Origin: Endozoicomonas numazuensis
GTDB taxonomy: Bacteria; Pseudomonadota; Gammaproteobacteria; Pseudomonadales; Endozoicomonadaceae
Direction of reading: 5' to 3'
Assembly: GCF_000722635.1 (NCBI RefSeq)
Contig: NZ_JOKH01000002.1
Span: 1 to 64,000, forward strand
Length of the DNA stretch: 64,000 bases
Positions 18,247 to 27,047 of this stretch are shown here, one piece after another. The translations under genes were made by a program, and so were the position numbers. Every line of letters begins with the position of its first letter. Positions within the stretch are counted from its first letter, which is position 1. The notes under the pieces were generated by a model that was not told the origin of the DNA, searched no databases, and saw nothing but the letters and a program-made list of their open reading frames with translations.

Positions 18247-21200
18247 ATGAATATGGAAAAACCTCATGATTATACAGCAACAACTCAGAGGCATTCACCA
18301 AACTCAATGCCTGCAGCATCAGCTTCGGAAAATAGCGGAAAGCTGAATCTCAAACGCGTAAACAGTACTGAAACTATTCCTCGTATCAGATTACAAAACT
18401 CTGAAAGCAGCGACCTTCTCACACCCACAGTAGACTCATCATTTAAATACCCTTCATCCGATTTTGAAGAAGATGTTTCTGATCAAGGAAAACATTCACC
18501 CCCTCCCAAACAGGACTATGGTTTTCCTGATCAAATGATTCTTGAGTGCCTATGTGAAGGAACAACAAAGCAGGCACTTGATGCCAGGGTTCATCTTTCT
18601 AAATCAATTGAAATCGTCGAAGATTCAGTAAAAAGCTCATTAACTGCGTCACCAATGCAGAGCGATACACTAAAACGCAGAGCAAAAAGCTGGAGCAACT
18701 TGCTGTCTGAAAACGCCGAGAGCTCACAATCAACATCTGGAACAACATCTGGAACAACATCTGGAACAACATCCGGAACAACATCCGGAACAACATCCGG
18801 AGCGAAGCTAGCCTCCCAAATGTTATCCAAGCACGAACCAAACATTATTCTGGAACTGCTTCGTCAATGGATTAAAAACCACTCTTCCTCTCCTTCCAGT
18901 TCTCCATGCCTGGCTGTTCGGCCAAACCCAGAGGCTAATGCTGGAGAATACTGTTACCCAGTTACTTTTGTATTTAAAAGAGACGGAGAGGAGATTCAAC
19001 TCACCGATCAGCAAAGAGACGACCTGATTGGTATTGAATCCATTACTAGCAGCTTGTCAACACAGCTTAATACTGATAGGGAAGAGGCGGCTAATAACCT
19101 GCGAAAAATGGTTGGAGACCTTGAGCGTACAGATATGGTTATTTGTATTGATCTAGGTAAAGATTGCCAAATAGAACTTTACTCTACCGCTGTTCATAGA
19201 AGTTACCTCGATAAAGAAATATCTGAAGAGACAAACCTCACCAAACAAGGTGAAATGAATGAAAACAGAAAACAAGATATAGCTACAGCTGTAGATTACT
19301 GGGTACAAAAACTGGCTCCAGGCTTTCAAAATGCGTTACCAAAACTGGTTTGCCAGGATGCCCTGAATGAGCCGTTTATGGCAATGCCTACCCATTTTAA
19401 AGTATTCCCCACCAAAAAAGGTAAAGGAGACGAAGGGCATAAACTGGTTCTGAATATACTGGACGAAGACACTGTCGAAGTCACCGCAAGCGCCTTTTAC
19501 GATCAGTATCAAAAGCAAGGTGCCACAACCAATAAAACTCACAAAGCTCATATCTTATTGAAGTTTTCTGTCCGAATGGAAAGAGATGGAGACCTTTGGA
19601 GTCCTGTAGGATGTCACTGTGACTTTGACTTAACAACAGATAAGAGAAAGCTGGAAAGCCGACGCAAGAGCGCTGCAGCTTCGCCAAAGGATGATAATAC
19701 CCAAGCCCATAGAGAGTTTGCCAAAACCTCCGACGCTCTTAAACAACCTATGAAGAGGCTTTATTTCAGTAGCCATGACATCAGCAATCCAAGTTTTCAG
19801 CACGATTTGCAATCAAATTCGCCAGGCGCCTCCACACCTGCCCCCAAAGTACTCCGTAGTGTATCAAGTACTACTCCTTATCAACTGTCTCCTCCACCAG
19901 AATCGTTTCACGCCAGGCAACATTCTGATGGCGATCAACACTTGGGGTCGCTTGTTCCATTTTCTCTTCGCAGCAGTACTACTGCTTCAAGCAGTAGTGT
20001 TTGCAGCACATCAACCGGATCTCACTCACCAGAGAGCTCTTTGATAGCGCATTCAAAACAAGCATCCCAGTTATCAGAAGATTTAGACTCGGAGATCATG
20101 CAGGCCACAAGCTCTCCATACTCAGCTCCTGAAATGCACTGCGTCACTGTTGGTAAACAGCTGTATGTGACCAACATGGACCACGAAAAAGTGAGTACTC
20201 AGCTGCGAGATAATCTTGTACTGGATAGCTTTAAAAAGGAACTGGATAAAGGAGAAGAAATTTGGAGTAAAGGTCCACTACCCAGGCCAGGAAGAAATTC
20301 AAGCTCTGAGTCTGCTAAGTTAACCAACAAACTGTCCATGCTGGCCAATTGCTCACCATCTGTGAGTCATTTTTCCAGGTTAAAGGCCCAAGCACTTACA
20401 AAAGTTTCTGAGATGATCAATAATCCGGTTCAAATGGACCAGATCAGTCCTGAAACACAAGCGCAAATGGCTGAATACCAAACCCAATATGTCGCAAAAT
20501 GGCGAGCAAAGCTGGATAAGACTTTAGAAGAAGTAAAAACGTATCAAGTCAGTGTAGAAGTTGACAGACTCCCCAGCATCTCCTTACGCCCAAGTAAAAT
20601 AAAGGAATTTTTTGAACTGGAAACGGAGATAAAAGCATTACGTGAAGGCTACTTTCAGTGCATACAAAACTTGGAAGAGCACCTAAAAGCAACAACACCT
20701 GAAACTGAACAGGATCGAATGCTCACACTGAAGAAAATAACTGACCTGCAGCATAAATCGATTCAGATCACCAAAAAATACAGGGGTAGCCAATATATAC
20801 CTGAACCTGCATTAGACTCCATGACCAAGGATATAGAATTAACCAGCCCTACCCGGACTCCTAATGGCCGTCATGTCCAAACTTATATGGAAATAATAAA
20901 GTCAGAGCTCTCTATGTTGAAAATGTTGATCAGCGATATGCTGGGCTGCCAACTCTATCGCATGAGACCAACAGACCAAAATCTACAGGCAAAGTATGAC
21001 CTGAAAGATCATCTGGTCAGGGACATGTTCAACACTGGCCTGACACCAAAGAATTTTGACCTGATGATGAAGCTCGTTGATACCGGTGTGATTGAGGCCG
21101 GTGATGACAATCTTCTTATTGACGACAAAGGTGAGTTTGTTGGAATTCATAGCTTTTATCAGGCGAAGCTTAGCCGTATATTTGACGGGCGTTATATGAC

Positions 21201-21420
21201 GTTTGACGACTTACAGATTTTGGAAAACGACACAGGTATCTCCTTTGCAGAACAACTTTCTGCATGTGAATCTTATGATTCACCAGTAAACATGAGCCTT
21301 GTAGAAAGACACTGTAAAGACTTTCTCAATCCAGACAGCGATCTTGCCAGCGAAGAAGATGCTGCCAAATTATTCCACTCTCTGGGTCAATTGTTAAAAA
21401 AGCATCCTCTTGACGCATGA
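18247..21420 (+). CDS. Large Ser/Thr-rich protein, effector candidate
   Basis: I do not recognise this 1057-residue protein. The first 200 residues are polar, Ser/Thr/Pro-rich and probably disordered, without a signal peptide, and include a TTSG tetrapeptide repeat (about residues 162-185). Residues 215-480 contain two alternating beta/alpha segments, and 490-640 are again disordered. Residues 640-900 are helical with coiled-coil potential. The C-terminus (about 900-1057) is a compact-looking domain (DLMMKLVDTGVIEAGDDNLLI). AAGGA precedes the ATG and a strong terminator follows, so it is a single-gene unit. Size, cytosolic N-terminus and composition resemble translocated effectors of host-associated bacteria, but this is inference. 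Confidence 0.7.
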   Translation: MNMEKPHDYTATTQRHSPNSMPAASASENSGKLNLKRVNSTETIPRIRLQNSESSDLLTPTVDSSFKYPSSDFEEDVSDQGKHSPPPKQDYGFPDQMILECLCEGTTKQALDARVHLSKSIEIVEDSVKSSLTASPMQSDTLKRRAKSWSNLLSENAESSQSTSGTTSGTTSGTTSGTTSGTTSGAKLASQMLSKHEPNIILELLRQWIKNHSSSPSSSPCLAVRPNPEANAGEYCYPVTFVFKRDGEEIQLTDQQRDDLIGIESITSSLSTQLNTDREEAANNLRKMVGDLERTDMVICIDLGKDCQIELYSTAVHRSYLDKEISEETNLTKQGEMNENRKQDIATAVDYWVQKLAPGFQNALPKLVCQDALNEPFMAMPTHFKVFPTKKGKGDEGHKLVLNILDEDTVEVTASAFYDQYQKQGATTNKTHKAHILLKFSVRMERDGDLWSPVGCHCDFDLTTDKRKLESRRKSAAASPKDDNTQAHREFAKTSDALKQPMKRLYFSSHDISNPSFQHDLQSNSPGASTPAPKVLRSVSSTTPYQLSPPPESFHARQHSDGDQHLGSLVPFSLRSSTTASSSSVCSTSTGSHSPESSLIAHSKQASQLSEDLDSEIMQATSSPYSAPEMHCVTVGKQLYVTNMDHEKVSTQLRDNLVLDSFKKELDKGEEIWSKGPLPRPGRNSSSESAKLTNKLSMLANCSPSVSHFSRLKAQALTKVSEMINNPVQMDQISPETQAQMAEYQTQYVAKWRAKLDKTLEEVKTYQVSVEVDRLPSISLRPSKIKEFFELETEIKALREGYFQCIQNLEEHLKATTPETEQDRMLTLKKITDLQHKSIQITKKYRGSQYIPEPALDSMTKDIELTSPTRTPNGRHVQTYMEIIKSELSMLKMLISDMLGCQLYRMRPTDQNLQAKYDLKDHLVRDMFNTGLTPKNFDLMMKLVDTGVIEAGDDNLLIDDKGEFVGIHSFYQAKLSRIFDGRYMTFDDLQILENDTGISFAEQLSACESYDSPVNMSLVERHCKDFLNPDSDLASEEDAAKLFHSLGQLLKKHPLDA
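18730..18801 (+). repeat. In-frame 12-bp tandem repeat encoding TTSG
   Basis: Six consecutive 12-bp units of the type ACAACATCTGGA or ACAACATCCGGA (the first begins TCA) encode TTSG repeats inside the 1057-residue protein. The last three units share the C variant, a sign of recent copying. As a multiple of three, copy changes keep the frame. Confidence 0.95.
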
Positions 21421-21460
21421 GGCTAGCCAATATTCTTGACGCTTGCATTTTCTGAAGAAT

Positions 21461-21488
21461 AAAGGACACTCTCGGGTGTCCTTTTTTT
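21461..21488 (+). terminator. Rho-independent terminator
   Basis: A 9-bp stem AAAGGACAC/GTGTCCTTT (21461-21469 with 21476-21484), loop TCTCGG, is followed by a T run. It ends the transcript of the 1057-residue gene. Confidence 0.92.
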
Positions 21489-21513
21489 ATCCCTGAAAAA
21501 TGGCAGGTCCGCT

Positions 21514-22374
21514 ATGAACAAGAAGAATGTATTGATCGCCGGCTGTGGTGATGTCGGCTGTGAGCTGGCACAACAGCTACTGGACACAGACAAATACTCG
21601 GTCTGGGGATTACGCAGAAATATCGAGCATTTACCAAAAGGCGTTCATCCCGTTCAGGGAGACCTGTCTAATCCAGAGCAACTTGGCCACTGGCCCAGTC
21701 AAATTGACTATGTCGTTTATGCTGCCGCCTCCGACGGACCCGGTGAAGACAATTACCATAAAGCTTACTTAAGAGGACTTTCCAATATTCTTTCCCGCCT
21801 GCAAGCCGAAGGGCGTAGACCAGAACGAGTACTCTTCACTTCCAGTACCAGCTGCTATCACCAAAATGATGGAGAGTGGGTCGATGAAACTTCGCCCACC
21901 CACCCAAGCCGTTACTCTGGGAAGATCATGCTGGAATCAGAAGCCGTTTTGATCAACAGTCCTTTCCCTGCGACTGTCGTGCGTTTTGGAGGGATTTACG
22001 GCCCCGGAAGAAACCGGATGATTACCCGAGTCAAAGCTGGTGAAGGTTGTGGTACAGAACCTGTCATCTATGGCAACCGCATACACCGGGATGACTGCTC
22101 CGGAATACTGGCTCATCTGATTCAACGTGATGAACAAAAGCTTCCCGTTGATTCCCTCTATCTGGGTGTTGACCACGAACCCGCTCCTATGTACGAAGTA
22201 CTGCACTGGCTGGCAGACCAACTCAATGTAGAGCTGAATGACAGCCACCCCGCGCCTCAAAGAGGCAGTAAACGTTGCAGTAATCAACGAATCATTGATA
22301 CAGGTTACACTTTCAGGTTCCCGAACTATAAAGCTGGCTACGCAGAACTGATAAGCTCAACCTCTTCTGAATAG
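21514..22374 (+). CDS. NAD(P)-dependent epimerase/short-chain oxidoreductase (YeeZ-like)
   Basis: A 286-residue extended-SDR protein with an N-terminal Rossmann fold: GCGDVGCELAQQL (residues 10-22), then VYAAA and TSSTSCY. It has a probable catalytic YSGK (Tyr and Lys about 132-135) and RFGGIYGPGR. The closest familiar family is E. coli YeeZ, a putative nucleoside-diphosphate-sugar epimerase; the substrate is unknown. It is followed after 16 bp by a Gfo/Idh/MocA oxidoreductase, so the two probably form one transcript and may act on related sugar-like substrates. Confidence 0.82.
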   Translation: MNKKNVLIAGCGDVGCELAQQLLDTDKYSVWGLRRNIEHLPKGVHPVQGDLSNPEQLGHWPSQIDYVVYAAASDGPGEDNYHKAYLRGLSNILSRLQAEGRRPERVLFTSSTSCYHQNDGEWVDETSPTHPSRYSGKIMLESEAVLINSPFPATVVRFGGIYGPGRNRMITRVKAGEGCGTEPVIYGNRIHRDDCSGILAHLIQRDEQKLPVDSLYLGVDHEPAPMYEVLHWLADQLNVELNDSHPAPQRGSKRCSNQRIIDTGYTFRFPNYKAGYAELISSTSSE

Positions 22375-22390
22375 TCATTGTTAAACGAAC

Positions 22391-23308
22391 ATGAAAATAG
22401 CGGTTATCGGTCTGGGCAGCATTGCCCAGAAAGCCTATCTGCCGGTTTTAACTCAGAGAGCAGACCTGGAACTGGTTTTCTGCACAAGAAATGCCGAAAT
22501 CCTCAATCATCTGGCAAAGCAATACCGAATCTCTGAAACCTGCTCAAATTATCGATCACTCCCCAAGATGGGCATTGATGCGGTAATGATTCATAGCTCT
22601 ACCCATTCTCACTTCGAGATTACCCGATTCTTTTTGAACACAGGCTTACCCGTGTTTGTCGATAAACCCCTATCGGATTGTTACAGCCAATGTGAAGCGC
22701 TTTATGAGCTCTCAGCCAAAAAGAGTCAACCTCTGTTTTTAGGGTTCAATCGTCGGTATCTCCCTTTGCTGAAGCAACACCTTGACCAAGATAAGCCACT
22801 GATGGCCTTGCGTTGGGAAAAACATCGACACAACCTGTCAGGAGAACCTAAAACGTTTATTTTTGATGATTTCATCCATGCTCTGGATAGTATCAACCTG
22901 CAGGGCAATACTTCTCCAGAAGACCTGTCTATCCATTTTCAGAGAACTGGCGATCATCTGTCACGACTGGATATTCAATGGCAGTCTGATGAAGTCCTCT
23001 ACCAGGCTTCTATGAATCGTTCAGCCGGAAAGACTCGCGAAATGATTCATGCTGACTATCTGAACACCTCTTTTCGTTTCGACTCTTTTCTGTCAGGCAT
23101 CCAATGGCAAAACAATGAAGAAAAGGCCTTACACCTGCCTGACTGGACCCCTATGCTCAAATCCAAGGGCTTTCATGACATGATTGATCATTGGATTAAT
23201 GTCGTACAAAAAGGACAACAGTCTTTAGAACTAACAAAACGTAACCTGAATACTCACTTGCTCTGTGACACAATTTACGAACACGTACTCGATAAAACTC
23301 CTGATTGA
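22391..23308 (+). CDS. Gfo/Idh/MocA-family oxidoreductase
   Basis: A 305-residue protein. The N-terminal Rossmann fold has GLGSIAQKAYLPVL (7-20) for NAD(P) binding. The family's VFVDKPLS (EKP-like, here DKP, about 88-95) carries the conserved lysine. The C-terminal alpha/beta domain would hold the substrate. Members oxidise or reduce sugars and inositols; specificity is not readable here. Tightly downstream of the SDR gene. Co-occurrence in the window with a MIOX gene 8 kb away is suggestive but not evidence of a pathway. Confidence 0.85.
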   Translation: MKIAVIGLGSIAQKAYLPVLTQRADLELVFCTRNAEILNHLAKQYRISETCSNYRSLPKMGIDAVMIHSSTHSHFEITRFFLNTGLPVFVDKPLSDCYSQCEALYELSAKKSQPLFLGFNRRYLPLLKQHLDQDKPLMALRWEKHRHNLSGEPKTFIFDDFIHALDSINLQGNTSPEDLSIHFQRTGDHLSRLDIQWQSDEVLYQASMNRSAGKTREMIHADYLNTSFRFDSFLSGIQWQNNEEKALHLPDWTPMLKSKGFHDMIDHWINVVQKGQQSLELTKRNLNTHLLCDTIYEHVLDKTPD

Positions 23309-23360
23309 GCAGAGAAAATTCATCTGATAGAGTCTGGGTATTAATATTTTTGATACCACT

Positions 23361-23449
23361 GGAGGGGACTTCATGATTGTAGTAAACGCCTTCCGGGCAG
23401 TCAGCGCCTGAGCCGCTGAATTCTATCCTTCTGCCCGGTTTTTAACCGG
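23361..23449 (+). promoter_or_regulatory. Attenuator-like leader with short ORF upstream of the RsgA paralogue
   Basis: A Shine-Dalgarno GGAGGGG (23361-23367) precedes a 12-residue ORF (23373-23411, MIVVNAFRAVSA). The end of that ORF forms the 5' arm of a hairpin: CCGGGCAG (23393-23400) with CTGCCCGG (23431-23438), an inner TCAGCG/CGCTGA stem, then TTTTT. The same CCCGG can instead pair in CCCGGTT/AACCGGG (23434-23440 with 23444-23450). Coupled short ORF, terminator-like hairpin and a mutually exclusive alternative are the architecture of transcription attenuation. The signal sensed is unknown. Confidence 0.55.
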
Positions 23450-23558
23450 GGCCAATTGTCCGCAAGTTGCAGAGCCATAAGCTCGATACTTCATGCAACA
23501 ACCGGGCACGCCCCATGAAGAAACATCTTCATGACGTCATTAGACGTCAGGGGTTCTT

Positions 23559-24602
23559 GTGTCTATTATTTTTTCCCTGTCTGAATTGGGATGGCGCCCA
23601 TTCTTTCGACAACAGCTGACGTTTGAAGAATGGGAATCCAGTCAACCTGCACGGATAATAGCTGTTCACCGCAGCAATCTGGATGTTGCTATTGATGGTC
23701 AGACCATAGTTATTCCAGTCATTCCCAGTATGCCTTCCTTGGCAGTGGGCGACTGGATACTCATAGAAAATAACGGTTTCCAACGTCTTTTGGAAAGACA
23801 GTCGCTGTTTTCAAGAAAAGCCGCAGGCAGCAAAGTCTCTGAACAGTTGATTGCCGCAAATCTGGATACGGCGTTTATTGTCTGTTCCATGAATCAGGAC
23901 TTTAACCTGAATCGAATAGAGCGTTACCTGGCTCTGGTAGCCGAGGCTGAAGTAGAGCCTGTCATCGTACTCACCAAGCAGGACCTTTGCCCTGACGCTG
24001 AACACTTCATTGATCAGGTCAGGAGTATCGACAGTACTTTACAGATTTTGGGCGTCAATTCGCTGGATTCAGAAAGCCTTTCAATCCTGCATCCATGGTG
24101 CAGCCCTGGACGAACAGTTGCTCTGATCGGGTCATCGGGTGTGGGTAAATCAACCCTGGTGAACGGTCTATTAGGTCAATCACAACAAGTCACTGGCAAT
24201 ATTCGGGAAGATGACAGCAAGGGACGACATACGACAACCGGCCGATCTCTGCATTTAACCAGCGCGGGTGCTCTGTTACTGGACACACCTGGAATGAGAG
24301 AAGTTCAGCTGGCACATTGCGAGTCAGGAGTGGAAGCCACTTTTGCAGAAATCACTGAGTTATCAGAGCAGTGTCAGTTTCATGATTGTCAGCATCAGTC
24401 AGAACCCGGTTGCGCGGTAAAGGCGGCCATTCTGACCGGAAAAATCGACCAGAGAAGGCTTGATAGTTATCGAAAGCTTCTGAGAGAGCAGGCTATGAAC
24501 AGTGCCTCACTGGCAGAAAAACGATCTCAGAACAAGGCATATACACGGCATATCAAGTCCGTAGCCAAAAGCTCTAAACGCCTGAAACAGAATTGGGAAT
24601 AA
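23559..24602 (+). CDS. RsgA-family circularly permuted GTPase (second-type paralogue)
   Basis: A 347-residue protein with GTP motifs in permuted order: G4 TKQD (139-142), G1 GSSGVGKST (191-199), G3 DTPG (about 245-248). The C-terminal zinc motif is C-x4-C-x-H-x5-C (QCQFHDCQHQSEPGC). RsgA checks late 30S subunit maturation. The N-terminus (LGWRPFFRQQLTFEEWE) is that of the paralogue often found beside canonical RsgA rather than the E. coli protein, so I give no symbol. It starts at GTG 23559 with AGGGG upstream, after a structured leader (23361-23449), which suggests its expression is conditionally attenuated. Confidence 0.88.
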   Translation: MSIIFSLSELGWRPFFRQQLTFEEWESSQPARIIAVHRSNLDVAIDGQTIVIPVIPSMPSLAVGDWILIENNGFQRLLERQSLFSRKAAGSKVSEQLIAANLDTAFIVCSMNQDFNLNRIERYLALVAEAEVEPVIVLTKQDLCPDAEHFIDQVRSIDSTLQILGVNSLDSESLSILHPWCSPGRTVALIGSSGVGKSTLVNGLLGQSQQVTGNIREDDSKGRHTTTGRSLHLTSAGALLLDTPGMREVQLAHCESGVEATFAEITELSEQCQFHDCQHQSEPGCAVKAAILTGKIDQRRLDSYRKLLREQAMNSASLAEKRSQNKAYTRHIKSVAKSSKRLKQNWE

Positions 24603-24610
24603 GTCTCTCC

Positions 24611-25180
24611 ATGAAAAAGAAATTACTAAACAACTGCGCCCTGCCATTGCAGGAACACTATGTCGTCAGCTTGCTGTTATCCTCAGATATTGACGACATT
24701 ATCTGTATGCTTGAGGACGAACAGGTGACTCGATATCTGCCATTTGCGCCAGCACCTGAAAGCGTCTACCGGGACTACTTTGCTCCTATTGCCAAACAGA
24801 ATGAGGCGGCGCTCGCAAAAGGAACAGAACCCAGTATGACTCTGGTGATCAGGGACGCGGATTCAGGTTCATTTGCGGGAATGCTGGGCCTGGCTCCCGC
24901 ATTCATGACAACCGGTGTCTATGAAGTGGGCTTCCAGTTGCCTCGCAACGTGTGGGGAAAGGGACTGGCTACTCAAGGGTGCCAACGACTCATCCAATAT
25001 GCTTTTGAAGAACTGGGCGCTCATAAAGTCACTGCCGACTGCTACGCCAACAACAAGGGTTCGGAGCAAGTCATGATTAAATCAGGCATGGTCAAAGAAG
25101 GGCATCAGGACAGTTATTATTCACCAGAAGAAGACCGTGTACTCTACGGTCTGACTCTAAAACAATATCAGAATCGCTAA
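24611..25180 (+). CDS. GNAT N-acetyltransferase (RimJ/RimL-like)
   Basis: About 189 residues from ATG 24611, 8 bp after the GTPase stop; a TTG six codons upstream would overlap that gene. It has the Acetyltransf_3 layout: VTRYLPFAPAP near the N-terminus, YEVGFQLPRNVWGKGLATQG (motif A, acetyl-CoA binding), then CYANNKGSEQVMIKSGMVKEG. Relatives acetylate protein N-termini or small molecules; the target is unknown. It is likely co-transcribed with the RsgA-type gene, and the unit ends at a strong terminator. A role in ribosome-protein modification would fit the neighbour but is speculative. Confidence 0.85.
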   Translation: MKKKLLNNCALPLQEHYVVSLLLSSDIDDIICMLEDEQVTRYLPFAPAPESVYRDYFAPIAKQNEAALAKGTEPSMTLVIRDADSGSFAGMLGLAPAFMTTGVYEVGFQLPRNVWGKGLATQGCQRLIQYAFEELGAHKVTADCYANNKGSEQVMIKSGMVKEGHQDSYYSPEEDRVLYGLTLKQYQNR

Positions 25181-25188
25181 TCTGTGAA

Positions 25189-25218
25189 GCCGGAAGCCAT
25201 CGCTTCCGGCGCTTTTCC
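25189..25218 (+). terminator. Rho-independent terminator
   Basis: A perfect 9-bp stem GCCGGAAGC/GCTTCCGGC (25189-25197 with 25202-25210), loop CATC, is followed by GCTTTTCCTT. It lies just after the GNAT stop. Confidence 0.85.
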
Positions 25219-25265
25219 TTCCAAAGCGTCTATCCTGTTTCGAAGCGGATTTAAAGAGACAGGTT

Positions 25266-26522
25266 ATGTCCTCTAGAAAAAAAATTGCCGTGATTGGTGC
25301 CGGGCCCGCAGGCCTGATAACAGCCCAGGTTCTAGTAGAATCGGGGGTTGATGTTATTATTTTCGAGCGCAGGGAGTGTCTGGGAGGCTCATGGGCACTG
25401 CAAAGTCTCACTGAAATTCCGGATGTGAGAGATGGCCTGTCGCACGTCTACAGTGCTGCATTCCCCTCCCTGAAAACCAACTTCCCTAAATCTGTCATGG
25501 AGATCTGGGGGTTCCCATACCCTGTAGATACCCCTGTTTACCCCAGTCGAGAGCAAGTCTGCAATTATCTGGAAAGCTTTGCCAAAAAATCGAACCTGAT
25601 TGAAAGGATCCGCTTTCAACATCGGTTAACCGGCCTTAAACAAGATAAACCCTCTCAGAATCAACGACACTGGAAGGTTCTCACTGAGCCTGAAAACCAT
25701 GAAGTCTTTTCGGGAGTGGTATTCTGCAATGGCCGCTATAGCACACCCTCTATTCCCGGCAGTCTGAACCTTGCTGATTTTTCAGGAAAACTGGAGCACA
25801 GTGTTTCTTACCGGAAGCCAGAATACTACCGGAACAAAAGAGTCGCGGTGATGGGTACGGGTCCATCAGGAGAAGATATCAGCCGTGAAATAAGCGCCGT
25901 GGCCAGCAGAGTCTATCTATGTGCCCATCAAGGCAGCCGGGAGCATCTCGTCGCAGAAGAGGGCTTTTATGGAGCAGGAAACAACATTACCCGACACCGC
26001 GATATTGTGAAATGCCAGAAAAATACCCTAATACTGGAAGACGGGGAAAAGCTCGATAACATTGAGGTATTAATACTCTGCACAGGTTACCGGGTAGAAG
26101 ACAGTATTCTTACATCGTTACGGGACACGTTTCTGTCGGGTAACCAGCTTTCTGTTGCACCTCTTTATATGAATCTTTTCCATCCGGCATTCCCTGAGCT
26201 TTCGGTCACAGGTATGGAAATCTTTGGCATTCCCTTCATTCTTTACCAGTATCAGGCCAGAGTTATTGCTCGACAGCTGAAGGAAGAGCTGGCACTACCG
26301 TCCGTGAGACAGCGATGGTATGCCGCCAGAAAAATGGAAACCATGCAAACAGGCAGACTTTCATTGGAAGCAAGAAGAGAAATATCAGCCATTCAGCTAA
26401 GAAGGCTGGCGCGCATGGCTCAAATCAGCCCACCAGCGGCTGAGATATTTTTAACTGCGACCAAAAGCAGCCAGCACAGAAAAAAATACCCCAACACTTA
26501 TCGAGATATTCCCTGGGAGTAA
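25266..26522 (+). CDS. Flavin-containing monooxygenase-like protein
   Basis: A 418-residue class B flavoprotein. FAD motif GAGPAG (11-16), the FMO fingerprint FSGKLEHSVSY (172-182, F-x-G-x3-H-x3-Y) and the NADPH motif GTGPSG (197-202) occur in the canonical order. FMOs insert oxygen into nitrogen or sulfur nucleophiles; the bacterial trimethylamine monooxygenase is a relative, but length and end differ. It resembles eukaryotic FMOs in general layout. It is transcribed alone between a terminator and the convergent ridA. Substrate unknown. Confidence 0.88.
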   Translation: MSSRKKIAVIGAGPAGLITAQVLVESGVDVIIFERRECLGGSWALQSLTEIPDVRDGLSHVYSAAFPSLKTNFPKSVMEIWGFPYPVDTPVYPSREQVCNYLESFAKKSNLIERIRFQHRLTGLKQDKPSQNQRHWKVLTEPENHEVFSGVVFCNGRYSTPSIPGSLNLADFSGKLEHSVSYRKPEYYRNKRVAVMGTGPSGEDISREISAVASRVYLCAHQGSREHLVAEEGFYGAGNNITRHRDIVKCQKNTLILEDGEKLDNIEVLILCTGYRVEDSILTSLRDTFLSGNQLSVAPLYMNLFHPAFPELSVTGMEIFGIPFILYQYQARVIARQLKEELALPSVRQRWYAARKMETMQTGRLSLEARREISAIQLRRLARMAQISPPAAEIFLTATKSSQHRKKYPNTYRDIPWE

Positions 26523-26544
26523 GCTCAGGAAATCCATTGAGACA

Positions 26545-26931
26545 TTATTTCAGTTCCAGAATGGCATCAACCTCAACTGGCACCCCCTTTGGCAGTTCTT
26601 TCACGCCAATGGCAGCACGGGCTGGGTAGGGCTGGGTAAAATATTCGGCCATCACCTCATTAACCGCATTAAAGTTGCTGAGGTCGGTCAGAAAAATACC
26701 CACTTTCGCGGCATCCTGAAGTTCTCCGCCTGCTGCTTCAGCAATCGCTTTCAGGTTTTCAAAGCAGCGTCGGGTTTGCGCTTTGAAGTCTCCTTGCTCC
26801 AGCTCCATGGTTTCTGGAATCAGGGGAATCTGGCCAGAAACATAAACCGTCGTTCCCGCCTTAACCGCCTGAGAATAGGTCCCAATGGCCTGAGGCGCAT
26901 TCTCAGTGTTTATGGCCTGTCTGTTACTCAT
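26545..26931 (-). CDS. ridA: Reactive intermediate deaminase RidA
   Basis: From ATG 26929-26931 the protein is 128 residues, the family norm; a longer frame upstream adds an unrelated 38 residues. Conserved features are [24 protein letters not shown], the catalytic arginine in YPARAAIGV and the final EVDAILELK. It hydrolyses reactive enamine/imine intermediates from PLP enzymes. In Pseudomonas ridA follows spoT; here the order is preserved, but a plus-strand gene (27048) lies between them. Confidence 0.94.
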   Translation of the reverse strand: MSNRQAINTENAPQAIGTYSQAVKAGTTVYVSGQIPLIPETMELEQGDFKAQTRRCFENLKAIAEAAGGELQDAAKVGIFLTDLSNFNAVNEVMAEYFTQPYPARAAIGVKELPKGVPVEVDAILELK

Positions 26932-27047
26932 TATGCGCTCACTTCTCAACAGAAAAGAGCCAAATAGTAAAGGACAACACGTATTTTTCAAGTCTCCTTG
27001 AAATTTTCGTTCATACTGAACCAACGAATCACAAGAAGCATTCAAAA

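Noticed and set aside
18591-18845. Antisense VVPDVVPD repeat frames within the 1057-residue gene
   Set aside because: They arise from the 12-bp repeat read on the other strand.
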